DNA of 64,000 bases, taken from JAQUCI01 sp964553255 (GTDB lineage Bacteria > Bacillota_I > Bacilli_A > Erysipelotrichales > Erysipelotrichaceae). Both the position numbers and the translations under genes were made by a program. Of this stretch, positions 9,215 to 17,784 are shown one piece after another (positions within the stretch are counted from its first letter, which is position 1; every line of letters begins with the position of its first letter). The stretch lies in the NCBI GenBank assembly GCA_964553255.1, contig CAZKJS010000001.1, positions 55,911 through 119,910 on the forward strand, in the 5' to 3' direction. Under the pieces are notes generated by a model, which was not told the DNA's origin, ran no database searches, and worked only from the letters and a program-made list of their open reading frames with translations.

Positions 9215-11398
9215 TTATTCCTTTAAAACAACTACAAGCTCTGAATTGGGATAAAGCAAGCTATCTTCTAAAATACTTTGAGAAACAACAAGACCATAAC
9301 CTTCAATTTTGATCGCAATGTTTGTCATCTGCCAAAAAGCAGCTACTTCCTTACGTGAGTAACCAATAATATTAGGCATCTTAATATGTTCATCATCTGT
9401 TAATAGGATGACTTTTTGACCACTGATAACCGTTGTGCTTGCACTTGGATATTGCTTAATGATCTGATTACCATTACCAAGATAAACAACATCTTGATCC
9501 ATCATTTTAAGTTTGTCTTGAGCATAGTCCAAAGTATGATTAACAAGATTTGGCATTGTATAAGTTTCAATACCATTTGAAACAACATCTTCAATATTTG
9601 CATGTTCATTTTTACTATTAGTAAGGCCATATGCAACAGCTGTCTTTTTAACAATATTAGTTATTGGTTCAGTCATTACATGTAAGTTCTCATGATAATC
9701 ACTAATAAATGCATAGTAAAGCATAATCTTTGGATCATCAGCTGGAAAACCAAGCATGACGGATGTTAAAACCTTATTTGGACTATAACTACCATTCACA
9801 AATATTTGCGCAGTACCCGTTTTGCCTATTACATCTACTTCACTAACACGATAATACTTACCAGATCCATCATCTTGATTTATGACATCATACATGAGTT
9901 GTTGCATTTGTTTAGCTGTCGTAGCTTTTATGGGATTAGAGACCACTGTCTTTTGTGCTAAATAGACAACCTCATTGTTTGTTGCATTTTTTACTTGTTG
10001 TACAACATAAGGTTTAACCATTTCACCATCATTGAAAATAGCACTGTAGGCTTGTAAGAGTTGAATCATCGTTACTGATGAACCTTGACCATAACCTAAT
10101 GCTAGTTTTTCAATTGGATAATTGAAATTCTTTACACCAGCTACCTCAGTAAAGCCATCAAAACCTACTTTCTTGAAAAAGCCAAAACGATCAAGATACT
10201 CAGCGAATACCTCAGGGTTTAATTGTTCTGTTAACATACTAGCAATTCCAACGTTACTTGAGTATCGAAAACCTAAGTCATAACTTATCCTACCCCAACT
10301 GCGACTTCTGGCATTAGTGATCTGCTCAATCGCATTAACACTGTTTTTTACTCTTATCGCTTCACCATTTTTTATTCCCATATAAAAAGTTGATGAATCA
10401 AAAATAGCATCACTATCATATACGCCTGTATCAATCGCTGCAGCGTAAGTAAATGTCTTCATGGTTGATCCTGGTTCATAAGCGTATTGAGTTCCCATGT
10501 TATTATAATCGGTTATATTAAGCTCTATGGGATCAAATGTTGGATAACTACCCCAAGCAAGAATCCTTCCCGTTTCGATTTCCATGACTGCACCAAAGGC
10601 TTTTTCAGCGTTTTGTTGTTGCATTGTTGTACTTAGTGACACTTCTAGTTGTTCTTGAATGATACGATCGATAGTAAGGTATATATCATTACCATCAATA
10701 GAGGCTACTTTTTCAATGATTCCCTCTGGTAAAGTATAGTCATTAATAATGTCATAGTACTGTGATTTTATTCTCCCATTGACACCTGTTAATTCGTTGT
10801 TATAGATACTTTCTATTCCCATTTTGCCAATAAGAGCTTGATTACTATCTTCATATTGGGCAAAACCAATCAAATGTGAAGCAAATATACCTAATGGATA
10901 ACTACGCGAAACCGTAGTAAAAAATTCAATCCCAGGTAAATCATAGGCCATGATTGCCTCTTTTTTCGCCAGTGAAAGATTTTTACCATTACGCCCAAAT
11001 TCAACTTGATATCGTGATTTACTCATCTGTTCTAAGAGTTCGGTTTCTGGAATATCAAGGATTGTTGATAAGATGCTTGCTGTATACTCTTTATCAACTA
11101 CAAAAGCCGGTTTCCCACCGGCATCATAACGATTAGTATTTAAAACAGCATAAACGGTATAAGTTTCACTATCTTGAGCGATCACATTACCATTAATATC
11201 ATAGATTATACCACGCGATGCTTGAATGATCGTATTTTTAACATTCAAATTCTCACTATAGTTCTTAAGCGATGTTTGGCTATGAAAATGAACTCCTAAT
11301 ATTGTAAGACCATATACATTTGCCAAAACAGCTATAAAAACAACCAAGACAAAAACACCGATCATCATAATACTGATGTTTGGTGATCTTTTTTTCAT
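9215..11398 (-). CDS. class B penicillin-binding protein (FtsI/PbpB-like) with two PASTA domains
   Basis: Septal peptidoglycan transpeptidase. A single N-terminal membrane anchor (residues 10-35) precedes the dimerisation domain (RGIIYDINGNVIA near 62). The transpeptidase motifs are STMK (311-314, active serine), SSN (380-382) and KTG (526-528). Two C-terminal PASTA domains (about 612-727, each starting MPN) may sense peptidoglycan. Its place directly after ftsL in a mraZ-rsmH-ftsL cluster identifies it as the division-specific enzyme. Confidence 0.93.
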   Translation of the reverse strand: MKKRSPNISIMMIGVFVLVVFIAVLANVYGLTILGVHFHSQTSLKNYSENLNVKNTIIQASRGIIYDINGNVIAQDSETYTVYAVLNTNRYDAGGKPAFVVDKEYTASILSTILDIPETELLEQMSKSRYQVEFGRNGKNLSLAKKEAIMAYDLPGIEFFTTVSRSYPLGIFASHLIGFAQYEDSNQALIGKMGIESIYNNELTGVNGRIKSQYYDIINDYTLPEGIIEKVASIDGNDIYLTIDRIIQEQLEVSLSTTMQQQNAEKAFGAVMEIETGRILAWGSYPTFDPIELNITDYNNMGTQYAYEPGSTMKTFTYAAAIDTGVYDSDAIFDSSTFYMGIKNGEAIRVKNSVNAIEQITNARSRSWGRISYDLGFRYSSNVGIASMLTEQLNPEVFAEYLDRFGFFKKVGFDGFTEVAGVKNFNYPIEKLALGYGQGSSVTMIQLLQAYSAIFNDGEMVKPYVVQQVKNATNNEVVYLAQKTVVSNPIKATTAKQMQQLMYDVINQDDGSGKYYRVSEVDVIGKTGTAQIFVNGSYSPNKVLTSVMLGFPADDPKIMLYYAFISDYHENLHVMTEPITNIVKKTAVAYGLTNSKNEHANIEDVVSNGIETYTMPNLVNHTLDYAQDKLKMMDQDVVYLGNGNQIIKQYPSASTTVISGQKVILLTDDEHIKMPNIIGYSRKEVAAFWQMTNIAIKIEGYGLVVSQSILEDSLLYPNSELVVVLKE

Positions 11399-11400
11399 TG

Positions 11401-11694
11401 TTATTCACCAATCGTTGTAATATTATCTTGATTTAAAGCTAAATTTGCACCGTTAGCGATAGACATGACTCGATCATAAGCACTTAACTGTTGGATCTCA
11501 AGAGCTAACGCCGCATTTTGATTTCGAATTTGTACTATTTCTTGTTGGTAATTAGCTGTTTTCTGTACTAAATCGATGTTATAACTACGTAAGTAAATTG
11601 AAGTAACTAAATACATCGCAAAAGACATCAGAAAAAAGAAAAGCGCAATTGCTGTCGATTTTAGTCTTTTGATCTTTCTTTTTCTTACTGCCAT
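11401..11694 (-). CDS. ftsL: cell division protein FtsL-like
   Basis: Small bitopic septum protein of 97 residues. A basic N-terminus (AVRKRKIKRLK) is followed by one transmembrane segment (residues 14-32), then an extracellular coiled coil (QEIVQIRNQNAALALEIQQL). Sequence conservation in this family is low; identity rests on topology and position between rsmH and the penicillin-binding protein. It would pair with DivIC/FtsQ-type partners, which are not in this window. Confidence 0.85.
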   Translation of the reverse strand: MAVRKRKIKRLKSTAIALFFFLMSFAMYLVTSIYLRSYNIDLVQKTANYQQEIVQIRNQNAALALEIQQLSAYDRVMSIANGANLALNQDNITTIGE

Positions 11695-11704
11695 ATTGGT
11701 TCTC

Positions 11705-12634
11705 CTATCGTTTACGTAGTACTCTTAATTTTGCGGAGCGTGAGCGATTGTTAATAGCGATTTCATGTGCTGATGCTACAATTGGTTTTTTGGTTACTAA
11801 CTCATACTTAGCTACTTCTATATCTTGTGGATTTATTGGAATTCTGCGATCTAAGCGATCAACATCACAATATTCTCTAAAAAGTTCTTTAACTATTCGA
11901 TCTTCAAGTGAATGAAATGCGATAACACAAATCCTACCGTCTTCATTAAGCATTTCAATCGCAGCTTTTAGACCTTGTTGTAATGCTTCTAGTTCTTTGT
12001 TCACTTCAATTCTGATTGCTTGAAAAGTTTGTTTCGCTGGATGCCCTTTTTTCTGTAATACTTTATTAGGTAAAGCAGACTTAATGATGTCAACTAATTC
12101 CAAAGTTGTAGTAATAGGTTTGATCAACCTCGCTTTTTCAATTTGATTAGCTATTTGTCGACTATATCTTTCTTCACCATAGCGATATATCAGCTCTGCT
12201 AGTTTTTCTTTGGAATAGTTATTGACTACTTCATAAGCGCTCAAAGTTTGATCTAAATCCATTCTCATATCAAGCAATGCATCAAAGCGATAACTAAAGC
12301 CACGATCTAAATCATCAAATTGTGGTGATGATACCCCAAGATCGAGTAAGACCCCATCAACCTTGTTAATACCAAATTCCTGTAAAACAGTATTTATATT
12401 TCTAAAATCTTGATTGATCAATGTAAAGTTGTCATTAACACTTTTTAATATTGATCTTGATTCAGCAATAGCGGTTTTATCTTTATCAAAACAATATAGA
12501 TGGCCTTTACTTAAATGTTTCAGGATCTCTTTACTGTGACCGCCTCTTCCTAAAGTGCCATCAACATAGATACCGTTAGCTTTGAGCGCTAAGTTTGTGA
12601 TACATTCTGTTAGTAATACACTTTGATGTTCCAT
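11705..12634 (-). CDS. rsmH: 16S rRNA (cytosine1402-N4)-methyltransferase
   Basis: Methylates C1402 of 16S rRNA using S-adenosylmethionine. Seen: SAM motif YVDGTLGRGGHS near residue 24, LLDLGVSSPQFDDLDRGFSY near 97, and IAFHSLEDRIVK near 240. Normal length of 309. The ATG overlaps the mraZ TAA stop (TAATG), giving translational coupling. Confidence 0.97.
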   Translation of the reverse strand: MEHQSVLLTECITNLALKANGIYVDGTLGRGGHSKEILKHLSKGHLYCFDKDKTAIAESRSILKSVNDNFTLINQDFRNINTVLQEFGINKVDGVLLDLGVSSPQFDDLDRGFSYRFDALLDMRMDLDQTLSAYEVVNNYSKEKLAELIYRYGEERYSRQIANQIEKARLIKPITTTLELVDIIKSALPNKVLQKKGHPAKQTFQAIRIEVNKELEALQQGLKAAIEMLNEDGRICVIAFHSLEDRIVKELFREYCDVDRLDRRIPINPQDIEVAKYELVTKKPIVASAHEIAINNRSRSAKLRVLRKR

Positions 12635-13065
12635 TATCTAACAAACTCCGTTAAACTTTCCGCTATGGCTTCAAGTGATTCATCAGCTACTTCAGCAAAA
12701 TCAAACCATCTTTGCTTAGACCATATTTCAATATGATCACCTGAACCAATCACGATGCATTCTTTTGTGATTAGAGCCGCTTGAATCAAAGCTGGTGGTA
12801 ATAATATCCTACCTTGTTGATCAAATTCACATTCAGCCGCATTAGCCATGAATGTTCTAATGTACATACGTGATTCTTTTTTTGTGCTAGGAAGTTTAAT
12901 TAACTGTTCATAAATGGTTTGCCATTGTTTTTGTGTATATACGCTCAAACAACCATCTAGACCTCTGGTGACCACGATAACATTACCAAGTTCTTCTCTG
13001 AACTTGGCAGGGATTATGATTCGGCCCTTTAAGTCGACATTGTGAGAATACTGACCCATGAACAT
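12634..13065 (-). CDS. mraZ: transcriptional regulator MraZ
   Basis: DNA-binding ring protein that controls the division/cell-wall cluster it heads. The 143 residues hold two SpoVT/AbrB-like repeats (KGRIIIPAKFREEL near 12; QGRILLPPALIQAA near 82). The start chosen, MFMGQY, matches other MraZ proteins and has GGTGG 8 nt upstream. The upstream region contains four 10-bp repeats that look like its own operator. Confidence 0.96.
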   Translation of the reverse strand: MFMGQYSHNVDLKGRIIIPAKFREELGNVIVVTRGLDGCLSVYTQKQWQTIYEQLIKLPSTKKESRMYIRTFMANAAECEFDQQGRILLPPALIQAALITKECIVIGSGDHIEIWSKQRWFDFAEVADESLEAIAESLTEFVR

Positions 13066-13070
13066 AGATT

Positions 13071-13139
13071 ATTCCACCACTTATCACCACGATGTAACAC
13101 TTTCTACCACTATTATAGTAACAAACAGTGTTTTTGTAT
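13071..13139 (-). promoter_or_regulatory. mraZ promoter with four direct-repeat MraZ boxes
   Basis: Four GTG-headed boxes follow each other at an exact 10-bp period on the minus strand: GTGGTAGAAA (13110-13101), GTGTTACATC (13100-13091), GTGGTGATAA (13090-13081), GTGGTGGAAT (13080-13071). MraZ is known to bind short GTG/TGGG-type direct repeats at about 10-bp spacing. Upstream lies a TATAAT (13117-13112) with a weak -35, TATACA, 17 nt before it. The boxes start at about +1, between promoter and gene, a position better suited to repression than activation. The last box also holds the mraZ Shine-Dalgarno. Confidence 0.8.
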
Positions 13140-13161
13140 AGTCTTTTTATATATTTTTCGC

Positions 13162-13186
13162 AAAAAAAAAGATCTTGCGATCTTTT
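13162..13186 (-). terminator. terminator after nadK
   Basis: Stem AAAAGATC/GATCTTTT with a 4-nt loop, followed on the minus strand by a run of T. It separates the nadK unit from the mraZ promoter. Confidence 0.85.
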
Positions 13187-13202
13187 AAGTCAATATTTAG
13201 TT

Positions 13203-13967
13203 CTAAAACAAGCTCTTTAATCGGTCAAAGTATGATATTTGCTTGTAACGAGCGAAACGTATCATTTTATCAGCTAATTGACAGTCAATCTTTAAGTTAC
13301 CAGCAACTTGTACTGTTTTATGATCATAGCACATTACGGCTTGATCAAAATCGTTACCAATCAAAGTTATTTTTGTATCAGCAGGTAAGATTAATGATGA
13401 ATCCAAAGAACGAAACTCACGATGATGGATACCTGTGATCTCAGTTAGTTGGATCAAATTAAGACCATCAGCGATAATAGCTCCTTTTAATGAACGATTA
13501 TAAGCGGTTGAACCAAGTTGAGTAGAAACACATAAACCCGTTCCTCTAAAAGTTTCAAGAAAATGATCATTGATATAAACATCAATCAGTTGGGTTTTAA
13601 AAACATTTTCGATTCGCATCTCATTTACAGCGTAATATGAACTTCCATTGATATTGGTCAAAAGAAGTGGCATAGTTTGAATGATTGGCTCACTATCTAA
13701 AAAACAAGTGATACACTCCTCAATTTCTTGTGCACGGAAATCTGTGAAAAAACCTAGGGTCCCCGTATGAATAGCAACAAACTCACACGTGTTAAGTTGA
13801 TCAATGTATTGATGAACAGCGGTTAAAAATGTACCATCACCACCAACCACAAATACCGTATGGGGATTATTAAGATCACGCCTTTGATTACCTAAGCGCT
13901 CACATATTGTATTAGCAATATCATTTGATATCTTGTCTTTGCGAAAGATAACGTTATAAGTTTTCAT
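13203..13967 (-). CDS. nadK: NAD kinase
   Basis: Phosphorylates NAD to NADP. Seen: the family motif VGGDGTFLTAVH near residue 43, NEMRIE near 118 and GSTAYNRSLKGAI near 150. The ATG at 13967 (MKTYNVIF) is preferred over one 15 nt upstream because AGGTG lies at good distance from it and the product then has the usual N-terminus; 254 residues. The gene follows rpmF across a terminator hairpin. Confidence 0.93.
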   Translation of the reverse strand: MKTYNVIFRKDKISNDIANTICERLGNQRRDLNNPHTVFVVGGDGTFLTAVHQYIDQLNTCEFVAIHTGTLGFFTDFRAQEIEECITCFLDSEPIIQTMPLLLTNINGSSYYAVNEMRIENVFKTQLIDVYINDHFLETFRGTGLCVSTQLGSTAYNRSLKGAIIADGLNLIQLTEITGIHHREFRSLDSSLILPADTKITLIGNDFDQAVMCYDHKTVQVAGNLKIDCQLADKMIRFARYKQISYFDRLKSLF

Positions 13968-13994
13968 TTTAGCACCTAACATTTCAATATATCA

Positions 13995-14019
13995 TAAAAA
14001 AAGAATCTGATGAGATTCT
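13995..14019 (-). terminator. terminator at the end of rpmF
   Basis: AGAATCT/AGATTCT with a 4-nt loop, followed by a T run on the minus strand. The stem includes the first bases of the rpmF stop codon. The nadK start lies about 28 nt further, so nadK needs readthrough or a promoter inside rpmF. Confidence 0.8.
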
Positions 14020-14179
14020 AGTTTTGTTTTCCAGCGTAAAATCCACAAGCACACATGCGATGAGCTAGTTTAAACTCGCCACATGCCGGGCATTTGGCAA
14101 GTGTCGGTGCCACTAATTTATAATGTGTTCTACGTTTGGCTTTTCTGGTTTTCGATACTCTTCTTTGTTGTACGGCCAT
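14018..14179 (-). CDS. rpmF: 50S ribosomal protein L32
   Basis: A 53-residue basic ribosomal protein starting MAVQQRRVSKTRKAKRRTHY, with a zinc ribbon. The first knuckle is CPAC (Cys30, Cys33); the second is CAC (Cys43, Cys45), one residue shorter than the C-x-x-C I expect for L32 (for example CKAC in Bacillus). It lies 11 nt after yceD, the usual yceD-rpmF pair. Confidence 0.93.
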   Translation of the reverse strand: MAVQQRRVSKTRKAKRRTHYKLVAPTLAKCPACGEFKLAHRMCACGFYAGKQN

Positions 14180-14190
14180 TGTTATACCTC

Positions 14191-14709
14191 CTAATCATCC
14201 TTTGGTCTATATTCCAAAATTTTCGCTAATCGAGGATCAATCTCATTTGATTTATTACTAAGATCTTCCTCTTTTATTACTTCCCAGCCTTCACCTTTTG
14301 GATAATCGATTAACCCCTCTTTATGTACCTTTAGTGGTACATCCATCATGATTAGTTGATAGACCAACGGTAATAGCTCAATTTGTTCACCTTTTACTTC
14401 AAAGACATCTTCGTCTTTTTCTTTATTGAAGGCAAACGTCTCACTGTCAGTTATATGAAACTTTCGTACGACATCTTCAAAGGTTATCGAGCACGGTAGT
14501 ATCATAACACCATCAATAGTTAAATCAACGTACAGGCGCTCTAAATCAGCGTTGTAATGGCATTTACCACTTACTACAACATCTTTTACTTCTTTCAAGC
14601 GATCATTGGTGATAAAAGCATTCTTATCAAATTCCAAATCTTCACGGAAAGTAAACGATTTATTCCCGACATTAGCCAAGTAACTACGCGACCATTTCAA
14701 GAAGCTCAC
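14191..14709 (-). CDS. YceD/DUF177 family protein
   Basis: A 172-residue acidic cytoplasmic protein of the YceD family, which is almost always beside rpmF and in some bacteria is linked to 23S rRNA levels. Seen: the family segment VSGKCHYNADLERLYVDLTI with a partner cysteine in ILPCSITF, and the C-terminal DPRLAKILEYR. In many members the two cysteines sit in CxC-type motifs; here each is single. Role in the cell is not settled. Confidence 0.88.
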   Translation of the reverse strand: MSFLKWSRSYLANVGNKSFTFREDLEFDKNAFITNDRLKEVKDVVVSGKCHYNADLERLYVDLTIDGVMILPCSITFEDVVRKFHITDSETFAFNKEKDEDVFEVKGEQIELLPLVYQLIMMDVPLKVHKEGLIDYPKGEGWEVIKEEDLSNKSNEIDPRLAKILEYRPKDD

Positions 14710-14781
14710 CCTTTTCGTTAACGTATCATATTATATGAAATATAAACCAATAAGTCAAATGATTATAACGATAATCCAGAG

Positions 14782-15663
14782 CTAAACATCAATACCTAAG
14801 AAGTGCTTGACTAATAACCCAATCACAAATGAAAGTAAAGCAACACCAAGACTGATCGCTAACATTTCAACAACTCTTTTTTTGAAATTTAATCCCTTAC
14901 AGACCGCAATATAATAGTTAAACATGACAATGATCAAAACAACTATTATAAGTAAACATAATAAAGCAAGTAAGAAGTTATCATTGTTAAAGATCAAGTA
15001 AGGCGTTACCATAGCTATTACAGTAAATAAATAAGCAATACCAGTATACAAGCTTGATTTAAAAGCATCCTCTCGCCCTTCACTACGCGCTGATAAGTAT
15101 TCGCTACTAGCCATCGATAAAGTCGCTGATATGCCAGTGATCAAACCAGACAAGGCAACAAGCTTAGTGTTTTGAAGTGCCAAAGTCAAGCCAGCTAAAG
15201 TTCCAGTTAATTCAACCAACGCATCATTTAATCCCAATACCATTGATCCAACATACTGTAGTAGTTCCTCATCCATCATTTCAATTAAGGCGTTTTCATG
15301 TTCATGTTCTTCATTTTGAATTATTTGCGCTTCTGGTATTTCCTCTATCAACTCTTGATAAGTAGATTGGGCAATTTGCTCACCACTTTCCATTCTTTTA
15401 ATCACAAAAGTAAAACCTAATACTTGTGCTAAAAGCGAATACATAAACACCTTAACACGATTGGGTTCTACTTTTTGATTAGTATACTTCTCCCAAATCA
15501 TGTAATGTCTTCTTTCTTCTGCTCCAATTCGCAATAAAATCTGCTTATTTTTCTCATCTTTGATCTTATTGGCAATATTGGTGTAGATATGATACTCAGT
15601 TATTTCATTTTTTTGCATTAAAAGAATTGTTTCTTTTGCTTTATTAGTTATATCTTTAATCAT
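14782..15663 (-). CDS. ferritin-like domain fused to a VIT1/CCC1 iron/manganese transporter domain
   Basis: Residues 1-140 form a rubrerythrin/ferritin-like four-helix region with carboxylate-His metal ligands (NEITEYHIY, GAEERRHYMIW, NEEHEHE). Residues 145-293 are a VIT1-type membrane domain with about five hydrophobic segments (MVLGLNDALVELTGTLAGLT is the conserved first helix; SMASSEYLSARSE the second). Proteins with this build (MbfA-like) export or sequester iron or manganese in the membrane; the substrate here is inference. The ATG overlaps the TGA of the preceding hydrolase gene. Confidence 0.85.
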   Translation of the reverse strand: MIKDITNKAKETILLMQKNEITEYHIYTNIANKIKDEKNKQILLRIGAEERRHYMIWEKYTNQKVEPNRVKVFMYSLLAQVLGFTFVIKRMESGEQIAQSTYQELIEEIPEAQIIQNEEHEHENALIEMMDEELLQYVGSMVLGLNDALVELTGTLAGLTLALQNTKLVALSGLITGISATLSMASSEYLSARSEGREDAFKSSLYTGIAYLFTVIAMVTPYLIFNNDNFLLALLCLLIIVVLIIVMFNYYIAVCKGLNFKKRVVEMLAISLGVALLSFVIGLLVKHFLGIDV

Positions 15664-16580
15664 GATCTCTCCTCAATCTTTTTAAGAAAATCTTTAATAT
15701 ATTCAAATACTGTGTCTCTTTGAGTTTCATTTAATATTTCATGTCGTAAACCATCAAACAGGTGTGAGCTTATATTCTGATACCCTAAGTCACTAAGTGT
15801 TTTGATCGCATTCTCAAATCCTTTGATATCAACCATACAAGGATCTTGTTGTCCACTGATAAATAAGATAGGTGTCATCTTATCAGTTATTGTCCAATTT
15901 TTTGTCTTATAAACATCGGTTAATCCACTAAACAGATCCAAATAACCACTAACTGTAAACAAATACCCACAAAGTGGATCATCAATATATGCTTTTACAT
16001 TATCTTGATTAACACTAAGCCAATCAAAGCTAGTTTGCGGATTTTCTATTTTACTATTAAAAGAACCAAAGCTTAGTTTATCAAGTAACTTACTTGGATG
16101 TTTCTTACCATAAACAAGGGCAATTCCTTGTGCTAATAGCTTAGCAAGCGGTAGTACTGGTGTATAACTTGGTGAACCACTTAAGATAACGCCTTTGATA
16201 TCAGCATGATATCGTTTCAAATAACTTCTCGCTATTAAACTACCCATACTATGTCCAAAAATGACCAATGGCAGATTAATGACCGCTTTGGCTTTTATAT
16301 AAAGTGCATGAATATCACTCAAGTTTTCTTGCCAACCATTCTCTGCCGCAAAGTATCCTAGTAGCTTAGCATTTTCTCCATGACCACGATGATCACATGT
16401 TAATACCGCATATCCTGCTGCAACAAGTTTGCTGGCGAACCAATCATATCTTTCTTTATGTTCTGCCATACCGTGAAAAACTTGGATCAAAGCTTTAGTG
16501 CTGTTTTGATCATAATACAGATTTCCCCATAATCTATTATTATCATAACTCGAATCAATATATAATGATTGTTTTTCCAT
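15660..16580 (-). CDS. alpha/beta hydrolase, monoacylglycerol-lipase type
   Basis: A cytoplasmic serine hydrolase of 306 residues. Seen: oxyanion region VFHGMAEHKERY near 35, nucleophile elbow GHSMGS near 108, the acid Asp in FISGQQDPCM near 240 and the catalytic His in LFDGLRHEILNE near 275. The pattern fits the lysophospholipase/monoglyceride lipase group; the natural substrate cannot be read from sequence. AGAGGT precedes the ATG. It is the first gene of a pair with the VIT1 fusion and is divergent from tmcAL. Confidence 0.85.
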   Translation of the reverse strand: MEKQSLYIDSSYDNNRLWGNLYYDQNSTKALIQVFHGMAEHKERYDWFASKLVAAGYAVLTCDHRGHGENAKLLGYFAAENGWQENLSDIHALYIKAKAVINLPLVIFGHSMGSLIARSYLKRYHADIKGVILSGSPSYTPVLPLAKLLAQGIALVYGKKHPSKLLDKLSFGSFNSKIENPQTSFDWLSVNQDNVKAYIDDPLCGYLFTVSGYLDLFSGLTDVYKTKNWTITDKMTPILFISGQQDPCMVDIKGFENAIKTLSDLGYQNISSHLFDGLRHEILNETQRDTVFEYIKDFLKKIEERS

Positions 16581-16614
16581 GATTTTTACCTCTATGATAA
16601 AATGATACTCAAAA

Positions 16615-16643
16615 TTGCATTAAAAAACAATGAATTATGTTAT
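16615..16643 (+). promoter_or_regulatory. candidate tmcAL promoter
   Basis: TTGCAT (16615-16620) and TGTTAT (16638-16643) are 17 nt apart, shortly upstream of the tmcAL start. The -10 is weak. Confidence 0.35.
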
Positions 16644-16661
16644 ATTAAAAACGGTGATCAC

Positions 16662-17774
16662 ATGAAAGTAACTGGAATTATCGTTGAATATAACCCACTT
16701 CATAATGGCCATATCTATCATATTGAAAAAAGTAGAGAATTAACCCAATGTGATGTTTTAGTCGCAGTTATGAGTGGTAATTTTGTACAACGGGGTGAAC
16801 CAGCCATAATAGATAAATGGCAGCGTTGTAAAGCTGCACTAGCATATGGTGTTGATCTTGTGATTGAACTACCCTTTATCTATTGTAACCAATCAGCTAA
16901 GCAATTTGCCCAAGCTGCTGTTGATATCTTAACGTTAGCCCAAGTTGATAGCATTGTATTTGGAAGCGAATCAAATAATATGGAAGAACTACAGGATATT
17001 GCTGATATGAGCATTAATGTTGATAATTTAAAAGAAGCTCTGAAAACTGGGATTGGCTTTCCCAAAGCATATGGGTTAATGGCTGGCGAATATTTTCCAA
17101 ACGATATTTTAGCTATTGCTTACTTAAAAGCACTTAAAGATAGTATTATTAAAGCTTACTCTATTCAAAGAACAACAAATTATCATGATATATCACTTGA
17201 TCAAAGCGTTGCTAGTGCAAGAGCGATCCGCGCAGCCGTATTCGCTGATAAAGACATTAGTTCTTACACACCTATGGAAATTGATAAAACAAAGGCTCAT
17301 TACCTTAGTCAGTATTATCCCTATATTAGAACTTTACTATTAACAATTGATAAACCAAGACTAGGCAATTTATTCTTGTTTACCGAAGGAATTGAAAACC
17401 ATTTGATCAAGCAAGCAAGTGAACATGAAGATTTCGAGCATTTCATTAACGCCAGTGTTACAAAAAGATATAGTCGAGCTCGTATTCAAAGAACACTGAT
17501 TTCATTATTATGTCAAATTCGTAAACAAGAAGTATTGGATTTACCAAAACTTGATACGATCAGAATATTAGGATTCAATCAAACAGGACAAAGATATCTA
17601 AAAATACTTAAGAAAAATGAAGTAAAAATAGCAACGCGTTTTAATCAAATACCCAAACCCTATCGTAAGATGGAATATCGCTCATCAATAATCTATCATG
17701 CGTTTGATCAAAACTTTAAGGCAGATCTAAAGCAGGAACTAAATGGTCCGATAATAATCAATAGCGTCAAATGA
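16662..17774 (+). CDS. tmcAL: tRNA(Met) cytidine acetate ligase (YlbM)
   Basis: Makes N4-acetylcytidine at the wobble position of elongator tRNA-Met from acetate and ATP. Seen: VTGIIVEYNPLHNGHIYH with the nucleotidyltransferase HxGH, and VMSGNFVQRGEPAIIDKW. The start at 16662 gives the family N-terminus; the open frame runs 31 codons further upstream into the intergenic region and these are not coding. Length 370. The TGA stop is inside the terminator stem. Confidence 0.93.
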   Translation: MKVTGIIVEYNPLHNGHIYHIEKSRELTQCDVLVAVMSGNFVQRGEPAIIDKWQRCKAALAYGVDLVIELPFIYCNQSAKQFAQAAVDILTLAQVDSIVFGSESNNMEELQDIADMSINVDNLKEALKTGIGFPKAYGLMAGEYFPNDILAIAYLKALKDSIIKAYSIQRTTNYHDISLDQSVASARAIRAAVFADKDISSYTPMEIDKTKAHYLSQYYPYIRTLLLTIDKPRLGNLFLFTEGIENHLIKQASEHEDFEHFINASVTKRYSRARIQRTLISLLCQIRKQEVLDLPKLDTIRILGFNQTGQRYLKILKKNEVKIATRFNQIPKPYRKMEYRSSIIYHAFDQNFKADLKQELNGPIIINSVK

Positions 17775-17784
17775 CGCTATTTTA
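17761..17784. terminator. bidirectional terminator between tmcAL and yebC
   Basis: ATAGCGTCA and TGACGCTAT form a 9-bp stem flanked by T on one side and A on the other, between two convergent genes. Both stop codons lie in the stem. Confidence 0.8.
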
